From Desulfurococcales archaeon (GTDB taxonomy: Archaea; Thermoproteota; Thermoprotei_A; Sulfolobales; Ignisphaeraceae), in contig JAMOOB010000495.1 of NCBI GenBank assembly GCA_027066265.1, forward strand, positions 1 to 5,358: DNA of 5,358 nucleotides. Direction: 5' to 3'. The notes under the pieces were generated by a model. The model searched no databases, had not been told where the DNA came from, and saw nothing but the letters and a program-made list of their open reading frames with translations. The position numbers were made by a program, and so were the translations under genes. Below, in pieces: positions 1-5,358 of the stretch; position 1 is the first letter of the stretch, and each line of letters begins with the position of its first letter.

Positions 1-417
1 GAGCATCTCGAGTATTGCATAGTCAAACCTTCTGAAAGGTTTGGGTAATGCTTGTAGAACCTCGATTTTGGTAGGTATCAAGTATACGCTTAGCGAGTCT
101 TGATCTTGTTCGATGCGTTCAACGATCGTTGCTACGATAGCTTCGCAATCCTCGAGAGCAAACCAATGCTCTTCGAAACGTTTTACAGCCAAGCGATGCT
201 TTTCGAGTAGTGCATCTACGAATAGCTCTACCTTGGACGGTATACAGATAGTAACGTACTTAGCTCCATTCCTAAGAAGTTCGTATGTTCTAGAACCGCT
301 GTACACCTTCATCCTTAGGAAGGATCCCTCCATCCATACACCCATAGGAGCAACCGTATAGCGATCGCCATCGCTGGTGATAGCAATGATTTCGCATACG
401 CCTTGGTCGAACCCCAT
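1..417 (-). CDS. DUF447 family protein (FMN-binding split-barrel-like), 3' end beyond window
   Basis: Reading the minus strand from an ATG at 417-415 gives 139 codons open to the window edge. The product resembles archaeal DUF447 proteins: an N-terminal beta strand (CEIIAIT, residues 8-14), the APMGV motif at 23-27, YSGSRTYELL at 39-48, an EEHWFALED segment, and PFRRFDYAILEML at the edge, like the family's conserved Arg-rich helix. DUF447 proteins are usually somewhat under 200 aa, so roughly the last quarter is missing. The fold is related to FMN-binding split barrels, but the reaction is unknown. There is no signal peptide or membrane segment, so it is probably cytosolic. An in-frame ATG 12 bases upstream (429-427) is an alternative start. 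The next internal Met lies inside APMGV, so the start cannot be later. It is divergent from mptE with touching start codons. Family assignment is from motif memory, with no search run; fairly confident. Confidence 0.82.
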   Translation of the reverse strand, partial: MGFDQGVCEIIAITSDGDRYTVAPMGVWMEGSFLRMKVYSGSRTYELLRNGAKYVTICIPSKVELFVDALLEKHRLAVKRFEEHWFALEDCEAIVATIVERIEQDQDSLSVYLIPTKIEVLQALPKPFRRFDYAILEML

Positions 418-418
418 G
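415..418. promoter_or_regulatory. CATG palindrome shared by two divergent start codons
   Basis: The plus-strand ATG of mptE is 416-418 and the minus-strand ATG of the DUF447 gene is 417-415, so the start codons overlap by two bases within CATG. Neither strand shows a good Shine-Dalgarno sequence or a clear TATA box about 26 bases upstream. Any promoter for each gene must lie inside the first codons of the other, probably for leaderless transcripts (inference). Moving the DUF447 start to 429 would lengthen the overlap. Confidence 0.6.
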
Positions 419-1207
419 GATTTAAGCATTGCTTCGAGACTCAAACTACTTCCCCTCAACGAACTACTTCAGCTCTATACATACGTTGCTGAGATCCTCG
501 AACTCGATCCTCAACGCGATAGATTCGCTACATCGATCCTCGCCAGCTATCTAGATGAAGTAAATGTGTTTGCAGTACTCAACGAAGTTCTTGAGAGACT
601 CGAAGGGAAAGAGATTGCAATCGTGTGTCCTGGTAGCAATCTCGATAAGGAGATCGTTGAAGAGCTCGCCAGCGTGGGTATAGAAATCGTTGCAGTTGAT
701 GGAGCCATGTGTGTACTTCGAGATCCTACCCCGAAGATCTTGGTTACGGATCTGGATGGCGTTTCTAGATGCTTTGATAGAGTTGAGGAAATCAAGCCGA
801 TATCGTTCATCCACGCTCACGGCGACAACATCGATCTGCTCCAGAACTACGTACCTAGAGCGTTGCTAAGCAATGTACCGATCGTTGGAACGACGCAGGT
901 AGAGCCACGCATACCAGTGCTGAACTTTGGAGGGTTTACGGATGGTGATCGAGCACTATTCATATCCCTAAGCTTTCGACCGAAGCTCGTAGTCTTGGTA
1001 GGTTGCGACTATGGTCCCTACCTAGGCGAAGCATCGAAAGGCGTTTCAATGCGTTGTCTTTGGAGGAAGGTTTTGAAGCACGGGATTGCTAGGTACATGA
1101 TGGACTACGCTGCTAGGAGGTTCGGTATCGAGGTTTTCAACGTTGGGAAACCGGTATCGAGGTTCGTCAAATCGGTGACCCTAGATCAGCTTCTGCGGAT
1201 GCTTTGA
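416..1207 (+). CDS. mptE: 6-hydroxymethyl-7,8-dihydropterin pyrophosphokinase MptE (DUF115)
   Basis: The predicted 263-aa cytosolic enzyme transfers diphosphate from ATP to 6-hydroxymethyl-7,8-dihydropterin (EC 2.7.6.3), the step done by FolK in bacteria, on the route to archaeal folate or methanopterin-type C1 carriers. Visible family motifs are CPGSNLD at 71-77 (nucleotide-binding loop), DGAM at 95-98, TDLDG at 111-115, HAHGDN at 133-138, TTQVEP at 159-164, NFGGFTDGDRA at 170-180 and VGCDYG at 195-200. The acidic and His residues in TDLDG and HAHGDN are the likely metal and substrate ligands (inferred from the family). An N-terminal helical stretch ending LDPQRDRFA (about 28-36) is typical. 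ATG 416 was chosen because the upstream in-frame GTG 377 and ATG 386 add an un-family-like peptide and intrude on the DUF447 gene. The stop lies 53 bp before the ligase ATG, so cotranscription is plausible. Confidence 0.9.
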   Translation: MDLSIASRLKLLPLNELLQLYTYVAEILELDPQRDRFATSILASYLDEVNVFAVLNEVLERLEGKEIAIVCPGSNLDKEIVEELASVGIEIVAVDGAMCVLRDPTPKILVTDLDGVSRCFDRVEEIKPISFIHAHGDNIDLLQNYVPRALLSNVPIVGTTQVEPRIPVLNFGGFTDGDRALFISLSFRPKLVVLVGCDYGPYLGEASKGVSMRCLWRKVLKHGIARYMMDYAARRFGIEVFNVGKPVSRFVKSVTLDQLLRML

Positions 1208-1214
1208 GCCGCGC

Positions 1215-1225
1215 GATCTATATCG
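1215..1225 (+). promoter_or_regulatory. Weak TATA-like element upstream of the DNA ligase gene
   Basis: The 53-bp spacer between mptE and the ligase holds an AT-rich patch, GATCTATATCG, about 40 bases before the ligase ATG. A start of transcription 25 bases downstream would leave a leader of roughly 15 nt, in which GGTG (1251-1254) could act as a weak Shine-Dalgarno six bases before ATG 1261. It would allow ligase expression independent of mptE. The match to an archaeal TATA box is modest and there is no clear purine-rich BRE. Confidence 0.25.
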
Positions 1226-1260
1226 GCTGGATAACGAGTAGTAGCTTCTGGGTGTTACCG

Positions 1261-3063
1261 ATGTTATTCAGCGACATTGCTATGACTCTCGAAATTCTTG
1301 AGAAGACTCCTAGCAAGACGCAGCAAGCTACGACTCTAGCTCAGCTCTTTAGAAAGACACCGAAGGAGGTCATAGACAAGGTAGTGTACTTCATACAGGG
1401 AGTTCTCTGGCCGGATTGGAAAGGTCTTCCAGAGCTTGGTGTTGGCGAGAAAGGGATTCAGAAAGCGATTGCGTTAGCTGTAGGAGTCTCGGAATCGGAG
1501 GTAGAGAAGCTGTACAAGACGTTGGGTGACTACGGAAGAGTTGCTGAGAGACTCAAAGCTTCCAAACCTAGCAAGGCGATGGGTCTCCTATCCTTCCTAA
1601 AACCTGGTGCTGTAGAGACTCGTAGGAAGCTGACGATCGAGGATGTATACAATACGTTGGTTAAGATAGCTATGGCTCAGGGAGAGGGTAGTCGCGATAC
1701 CAAGATCAAGCTCTTGGCAGGACTCCTCATGGATGCAGAGCCTAGGGAAGCCAAGTACATAGTTAGATTCGTAGAGGGTAGGCTTAGGCTTGGTGTAGGA
1801 GATGCAACGATTATGGATGGTCTCGCACTTGCATTCAGAACTACGAGGGACGTTGTTGAACGTGCTTACAACATCTATCCAGATCTAGGCTACGTAGCTA
1901 AGCTACTAGCAGAGGAAGGAGAAGCAGCACTACGCAAACTGAAGCCGCAGCCCGGCATACCGATCAGACCAATGTTGGCTGAACGCGCTAATGATCCTAG
2001 GGAGATCCTCGAAAAGACTGGTACGCCAGCCTTAGCGGAGTTCAAGTACGATGGAGAACGAGCACAGATACATAAGAAAGGTGATCAAATATGGATCTAC
2101 TCGCGTAGGTTAGAGAACATAACGTATCAGTACCCCGACGTCGTTGAGATGGCTAGGAAGTACATCAAGGCAAACGAAGCCATAGTCGAGGGAGAGATCG
2201 TAGCAATCGATCCGGAGACGGGGGACTTCAGACCATTCCAGGAGTTGATGCATAGGAAGAGGAAGAAGGATATCTACGAAGCAATGAAGGAGTACCCCGT
2301 CGTTGTTAGACTCTTCGACTGCCTCTACGTCGATGGTGAGGATCTGACGGTGAAGCCCTTACCGGTTAGAAGGGAATGGCTTCAGAAAATAATCGAGGAA
2401 CACGATGAGTTTAAGCTCGCCGAAGGAATCGTTACGAACAACCCCAAGGAGCTCGAAGAATTCTTCCTAAGAGCTATCGAGAGTGGTTGCGAAGGGCTAG
2501 TCGTTAAAGCGTTGCACAAGGATTCGGTGTATCAAGCTGGTGTACGTGGATGGCTATGGGTTAAGTATAAGAGGGATTACAGGGGTGAGATGATCGAACC
2601 CGTAGACCTAGTCGTGGTAGGAGCGTTCTACGGTAAGGGTAGGAGAGCTGGTAGCTACGGAGCACTACTTATGGCAGCGTACGATCCCGATACCGATACC
2701 TTCAAGACCGTGTGCAAGGTTGGTTCCGGTTTCACGGACGAGGATCTCGTTGAGCTTCCGAAGAAACTCGAGCCATACAAACTACCTTACAAGCATCCCA
2801 AGGTAGATAGCGAGATGGAAGCCGATGTATGGTTCGAACCAGCCATAGTAGCGGAGATCATAGGTGCAGAACTAACGCTATCACCGATACATACGTGCTG
2901 TAAGGGATGGGTAAAGCCAGGCGTAGGTATATCGATAAGATTCCCAAGATTCGTAAGGTGGAGACCAGACAAAGGACCTAGAGACGCTACCACTACCAAG
3001 GAGATCTACGAGATGTATCTAAGGCAGCAGAAGAAACCCGTAGGATCGAGCGAATCGATCTAA
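1261..3063 (+). CDS. lig: ATP-dependent DNA ligase (archaeal type I)
   Basis: The complete 600-aa ligase seals 3'-OH/5'-phosphate nicks in duplex DNA, joining Okazaki fragments and finishing repair. Residues 1-225 form the DNA-binding domain; the N-terminus MLFSDIAMTLEILEKTPSKT is typical of crenarchaeal ligases. RPMLAE (236-241) opens the adenylation domain. Motif I KYDGER carries the AMP-accepting Lys262; motif III is FDCLYVDG (352-359), motif IV EGLVVK (411-416), motif V WLWVKYKRD (431-439, K435/K437), and motif VI RFPRFVRWRPDK (560-571) in the OB domain. All catalytic motifs are intact. GLLSFL at 108-113 sits where euryarchaeal ligases carry a PCNA-binding PIP box but lacks the Gln. ATG 1261 is preferred over an in-frame TTG at 1204, which would add 19 atypical residues. 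Crenarchaeal relatives may also use ADP or GTP; sequence does not settle cofactor choice. Confidence 0.97.
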   Translation: MLFSDIAMTLEILEKTPSKTQQATTLAQLFRKTPKEVIDKVVYFIQGVLWPDWKGLPELGVGEKGIQKAIALAVGVSESEVEKLYKTLGDYGRVAERLKASKPSKAMGLLSFLKPGAVETRRKLTIEDVYNTLVKIAMAQGEGSRDTKIKLLAGLLMDAEPREAKYIVRFVEGRLRLGVGDATIMDGLALAFRTTRDVVERAYNIYPDLGYVAKLLAEEGEAALRKLKPQPGIPIRPMLAERANDPREILEKTGTPALAEFKYDGERAQIHKKGDQIWIYSRRLENITYQYPDVVEMARKYIKANEAIVEGEIVAIDPETGDFRPFQELMHRKRKKDIYEAMKEYPVVVRLFDCLYVDGEDLTVKPLPVRREWLQKIIEEHDEFKLAEGIVTNNPKELEEFFLRAIESGCEGLVVKALHKDSVYQAGVRGWLWVKYKRDYRGEMIEPVDLVVVGAFYGKGRRAGSYGALLMAAYDPDTDTFKTVCKVGSGFTDEDLVELPKKLEPYKLPYKHPKVDSEMEADVWFEPAIVAEIIGAELTLSPIHTCCKGWVKPGVGISIRFPRFVRWRPDKGPRDATTTKEIYEMYLRQQKKPVGSSESI

Positions 3064-3065
3064 AT

Positions 3066-3078
3066 TCGATAGCATCGA
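3066..3078. repeat. Short perfect inverted repeat just after the ligase stop
   Basis: TCGAT-AGC-ATCGA is a perfect 5-bp inverted repeat with a 3-nt loop, starting three bases after the ligase TAA. It could form a small hairpin at the mRNA 3' end. CGAT and ATCGA words are very common throughout this window, so chance is a real possibility. Confidence 0.4.
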
Positions 3079-3120
3079 GGCACTCTACATCTACCCATCA
3101 TCGATAGCCGAACTCAATGC

Positions 3121-3133
3121 TTTCGTATTTTTA
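3121..3133 (+). terminator. Candidate T-rich terminator of the mptE-ligase unit
   Basis: About 58 bases after the ligase stop, TTTCGTATTTTTA has five consecutive T and 9 T in 13 bases. Archaeal RNA polymerase commonly stops at T-runs without a strong hairpin. This is the richest T-run in the gap between the ligase and the next gene. It is a candidate from composition and position only. Confidence 0.4.
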
Positions 3134-3177
3134 TCGAACGAATTAGTTTGGATCGCAACGAGTTTTCAGCGTTCCGT

Positions 3178-3197
3178 TCTACGGTACGTAACGTAGA
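3178..3197. promoter_or_regulatory. 20-bp imperfect palindrome, possible operator
   Basis: The sequence TCTACGGTACGTAACGTAGA is symmetric about 3187/3188. Nine of the ten base pairs are complementary, and the only mismatch is 3184 (G) against 3191 (A). It sits 22 bases upstream of a TATA-like element and about 140 bases before the start of the GNAT-ABC gene. That size and position suit a site for a dimeric helix-turn-helix regulator acting from upstream of the promoter (inference). As RNA it could instead form a hairpin. Confidence 0.45.
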
Positions 3198-3218
3198 TAC
3201 GCTTACTGCTGGATACTT

Positions 3219-3226
3219 CTATAAGT
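3219..3226 (+). promoter_or_regulatory. TATA-like element upstream of the GNAT-ABC gene
   Basis: CTATAAGT is the best TATA-like match in the gap. Transcription starting about 25 bases downstream, near 3247, would give a leader of about 90 nt before GTG 3335. An alternative is the AT-rich patch TAGAAATT at 3304-3311, centred about 27 bases before the GTG, which would fit a leaderless mRNA. No Shine-Dalgarno is visible near the start: the GAGG at 3295-3298 is too far upstream. Confidence 0.3.
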
Positions 3227-3334
3227 AGTTGCTTCCGATGCGGGTATCGAACTAGCGCGATGAACTGATCGTTGTAGAGCTACGCGTTACGACGAGGAAA
3301 AGCTAGAAATTCTTGGATCGCGCCTCTACGCACG

Positions 3335-5317
3335 GTGAACGGTTTGTCTAGACCGATACCGCTGGAAGTATTCATTGAGGGACGCATAGCGAAGGTCGAT
3401 GTTCCTAGGATTGGGTATCGATGGAGTGGATCTCTCGAAGTCGATCTCGAAGGATTTGGAAGAGTCGTACTGTTGATGACGGGCTCCGTAGCTCAGTGGT
3501 TTGCAGAAGGCGAACGCGTTAGGGTGAAGTTCTTTGAAGAGCCTAGGAATCTGCGTGGAACCTACGTAGCGTTTCCCACGGATTACGAGCTTCATCGTTT
3601 CTGGGATGGTGAATGGATCGTTGTTTGGCCTCCGTGGAGCAAGGAGGTTAGGCTTCCTCGAAAGGATCCTGTTCGCGGTACCACGATCTACGAGTATCGT
3701 GTGGTTGCTCGCGAAGCCGTTACGGAGCGTGACTACATAGAGATCGTGGGATTGGAGCAGTACCACTACGCAAGCAAGGAAGAGATCGTAGCTGTTTGGA
3801 GATGCCCAATCTGTGGTAGATACTTCGAATCCAATCTCCAGCCTACGTGTCCCGAGCACGGTGTACCGGCAAGACTTCAGGAAATACGTGGTAGCTTACC
3901 TTCGTCTAGGTTCCTCGTGCTCGAGCTCGTTGATAGGAAACCGTTCGAGCCTAGGATAGTTGCCTACGTAAGGGTCGATACCCCCATACCGTTGATGCAT
4001 CGTAGGAAGGTTGTCGATGGAAAGGTAGTTGTAGAGAAGATGATTAGGGAACGCGTGTTTCCTAAGGACTGGTTCCACCCCACGTTCTGGCCTCTAGCGA
4101 TAGCTAAAAGAAGAGAGATCATCTCTAGGTATCGAGAGCTAGCGAAACTCTATGGATCGAAGAGGATTGCGCGTACGATCGTAGGGGAAGAGATTTCGAA
4201 GGAAGCGTTGAGAATAGCTAACACAGCTGCTGCAAGGATTGCTCGAGTCGTTGTGCATCCTGACTACCGAGGTGATGGTCTAGGAGTCCTCGCTGTGAAG
4301 CTCGCGGTGGAGTGGATTGCTGAACGTAGGATTCCAGAGATGAAGCGTAGGAAACACGTTGTCGAGACGATAGCTCAGATGGCTAGGTACAACCCATTCT
4401 TCGAGAAAGCAGGTTTCGTCTACATGTGGGAAACCGCTAGCGGTCGTCCAGTACTCATGTATCCGCTAACACCGGAGGCTAAGAACATAATCCAGAAGTT
4501 CCTCGAGGAAGACGAGGAAGCTAGGAAGCATGGTGGTAAGCTCTACAGGTCTAGGTATGGACGTGTAGAACCTTTGGCGGGACCCATCAAGCTACGAAAC
4601 GTTTCCAAGGTGTACAGCAGCGAGCTCGACATATCGAGGCTTCCACCCGAGCTACAGGAGGTTCTCAAAGCGTTCGGTGTTGAGAGACGTGTTGTTGAAC
4701 GATACGTTCTGAAAGACGTCGATATAACGATCGAGCCCGGAGAGATCGTTGTTGTGGTAGGTGCTTCGGGTGCTGGAAAGACTACGTTGCTGAGGATGAT
4801 CGTAGGCGCTGCGATACGTAGCAACGATGAGAGGTACAGACCTACTTCGGGTGTCGTAGAGATGCCTAGCAATGCAAGGATAGAGTACCTACTCCCTGGA
4901 GAACACGAACCTACTTTCGGAGACGAAACATTGCTGGAACACGTAGCTAGGAAGGTTGGTGATGCAGCGACAGCTGTAGAGATTCTTAGCGCTGTTGGGT
5001 TATCCGACGCCGTGTTCTATAGAGCTAGATTCGAAGAGCTTAGCACGGGTCAGAAAGAACGAGCGAAACTAGCTTCTCTCCTAGCATCGAAACCCAACAT
5101 CTTGGTGATCGACGAGTTCGCGGCTCATCTCGATGCACTTACAGCACAGCGAGTAGCTAGGAAACTGAGTTCCATAGCTAGAAGCGCTGGAATAACTCTG
5201 ATCGTATCGACGAACAGACCCGAAGTCATTAGAGCTCTATCACCAACGAAAATCGTGTTCGTAGGGTATGGAACTGCCTACGCAGTACCCTACGAAGAGA
5301 GTGGGTACACAACTTGA
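3335..5317 (+). CDS. ABC-type ATPase fused to a zinc finger and GNAT acetyltransferase domain (COG2401-like)
   Basis: The 660-aa protein of unknown function has no membrane segment, so it is a soluble ABC ATPase rather than a transporter. Residues 1-150 are uncharacterised and beta-rich. A zinc finger has C157, C160, C172 and H175. A GNAT domain spans about 190-395: VVVHP-DYRGDGLG (305-317) is the acetyl-CoA-binding motif A, and YNPFFEKAGF (352-361) resembles motif B. The ABC domain starts near I418. Walker A is GASGAGKTT (476-484, K482), the signature LSTGQKE (569-575), Walker B ILVIDE (589-594, E594) and the D-loop HLD (598-600). The Q-loop position reads LLPGEHEP with no Gln, and the switch His position is N627 in VSTNRPE. 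GTG 3335 is the first usable start: an in-frame TAG lies at 3275 with no start codon between. The architecture matches archaeal COG2401; substrate and partners are unknown. Confidence 0.92.
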   Translation: MNGLSRPIPLEVFIEGRIAKVDVPRIGYRWSGSLEVDLEGFGRVVLLMTGSVAQWFAEGERVRVKFFEEPRNLRGTYVAFPTDYELHRFWDGEWIVVWPPWSKEVRLPRKDPVRGTTIYEYRVVAREAVTERDYIEIVGLEQYHYASKEEIVAVWRCPICGRYFESNLQPTCPEHGVPARLQEIRGSLPSSRFLVLELVDRKPFEPRIVAYVRVDTPIPLMHRRKVVDGKVVVEKMIRERVFPKDWFHPTFWPLAIAKRREIISRYRELAKLYGSKRIARTIVGEEISKEALRIANTAAARIARVVVHPDYRGDGLGVLAVKLAVEWIAERRIPEMKRRKHVVETIAQMARYNPFFEKAGFVYMWETASGRPVLMYPLTPEAKNIIQKFLEEDEEARKHGGKLYRSRYGRVEPLAGPIKLRNVSKVYSSELDISRLPPELQEVLKAFGVERRVVERYVLKDVDITIEPGEIVVVVGASGAGKTTLLRMIVGAAIRSNDERYRPTSGVVEMPSNARIEYLLPGEHEPTFGDETLLEHVARKVGDAATAVEILSAVGLSDAVFYRARFEELSTGQKERAKLASLLASKPNILVIDEFAAHLDALTAQRVARKLSSIARSAGITLIVSTNRPEVIRALSPTKIVFVGYGTAYAVPYEESGYTT

Positions 5318-5358
5318 ATCGTAGCCCTAACGATGTTGTTTCTCTTAATCACGTTACC
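5290..5358 (-). other. Right-edge stub: possible C-terminus of a convergent gene
   Basis: From the right edge the minus strand is open for 22 codons to a TAG at 5292-5290, with codons typical of this window (AAC, AAG, AGG, ACG, GTT). The peptide ends NNIVRATIQVVYPLSS and would overlap the GNAT-ABC gene by 28 bases. I recognise no family. On the plus strand the same bases offer a TTG at 5314 overlapping the stop, or ATG 5333 beginning MLFLLITL, a hydrophobic start. The stretch is too short to choose between them. Confidence 0.22.

Larger units (their letters stand above)
3064..3334. other. 271-bp intergenic region without a recognised gene
   Basis: I read both strands of this gap. One plus frame (from 3065) is open for about 43 codons to a TAG but has no usual start codon and no family resemblance. 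No tRNA can be folded: the TATCGAAC words at about 3131 and 3245 resemble a T-loop, but the flanks do not pair. No C/D-box guide RNA has the boxes in workable order and spacing. What remains looks regulatory: a small hairpin, a T-run, a 20-bp palindrome and a TATA-like site, described separately. Confidence 0.6.

Noticed and set aside
113..361. Plus-strand open frame of 82 codons rich in Ser and Thr
   Set aside because: It lies antisense to the DUF447 coding region, whose minus-strand translation shows conserved family motifs over the same bases.
377..415. Upstream in-frame starts for mptE (GTG 377, ATG 386)
   Set aside because: They would add 10-13 residues unlike the family and overlap the conserved start of the DUF447 gene. 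ATG 416 fits better.
1204..1260. TTG start overlapping the mptE stop (TTGA), giving a 619-aa ligase
   Set aside because: The extra 19 residues do not resemble ligase N-termini, while the protein from ATG 1261 begins exactly like crenarchaeal ligases.
2787..2999. Minus-strand open frame of 70 codons inside the ligase gene
   Set aside because: It is antisense to the ligase OB domain and motif VI.
3241..3262. T-loop-like TATCGAAC suggesting a tRNA
   Set aside because: The flanking bases do not form a T-stem, and no acceptor or anticodon arm can be drawn around it.
3257..3270. GCGATGAACTGA resembling C and D boxes of a guide RNA
   Set aside because: The C-like and D-like boxes are adjacent with no guide between them, and no second pair is correctly spaced on either strand.
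3326..3859. Minus-strand open frame of 177 codons
   Set aside because: It is a shadow of the GNAT-ABC gene, whose plus-strand frame over these bases holds the zinc finger. It has no recognisable family features of its own.
5043..5118. Possible ABC transporter ATP-binding subunit
   Set aside because: There are no transmembrane segments or permease gene here, and the ABC domain is fused to a GNAT domain and zinc finger, so a soluble role is more likely.

Overview
This 5.36 kb window looks like chromosomal DNA from a hyperthermophilic archaeon, most likely a member of the Crenarchaeota (Thermoproteota). The signs are a DNA ligase of the crenarchaeal ATP-dependent type (about 600 aa), an archaeal-type pterin pyrophosphokinase (MptE, DUF115), a DUF447 protein, and a COG2401-type GNAT/ABC-ATPase fusion. 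Arginine is often encoded by AGG/AGA, base composition is close to even by eye, and starts lack strong Shine-Dalgarno sequences. The genus cannot be fixed from the sequence alone. No mobile element, CRISPR array, rRNA or tRNA is visible.

Layout. (1) Bases 1-417, minus strand: the N-terminal 139 codons of a DUF447 (FMN-binding split-barrel-like) protein that runs off the left edge. (2) Bases 416-1207, plus strand: mptE, a predicted 6-hydroxymethyl-7,8-dihydropterin pyrophosphokinase. The two genes are divergent and their start codons share one CATG palindrome (415-418), so there is no intergenic space. (3) Bases 1261-3063, plus strand: a complete ATP-dependent DNA ligase, 53 bp after mptE and possibly cotranscribed with it. 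(4) Bases 3064-3334: a 271-bp gap without a convincing gene. It holds a small hairpin and a T-run that may end ligase transcription, a 20-bp near-perfect palindrome, and a TATA-like element. (5) Bases 3335-5317, plus strand: a 660-aa cytosolic fusion of an uncharacterised beta-rich N-terminal region, a CxxC/CxxH zinc finger, a GNAT acetyltransferase domain and a C-terminal ABC ATPase. (6) Bases 5318-5358: a stub too short to assign, with one frame open to the edge on the minus strand and others on the plus strand.

Functional links. DUF447 and MptE may belong together in tetrahydromethanopterin-like C1-carrier metabolism (inference from divergent adjacency). Ligase is a replication and repair housekeeping enzyme. 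The GNAT-ABC protein has no known function and is the most interesting gene here: it has an intact Walker A, signature and Walker B, but lacks the usual Q-loop Gln and switch His, and it is preceded by a possible operator palindrome.
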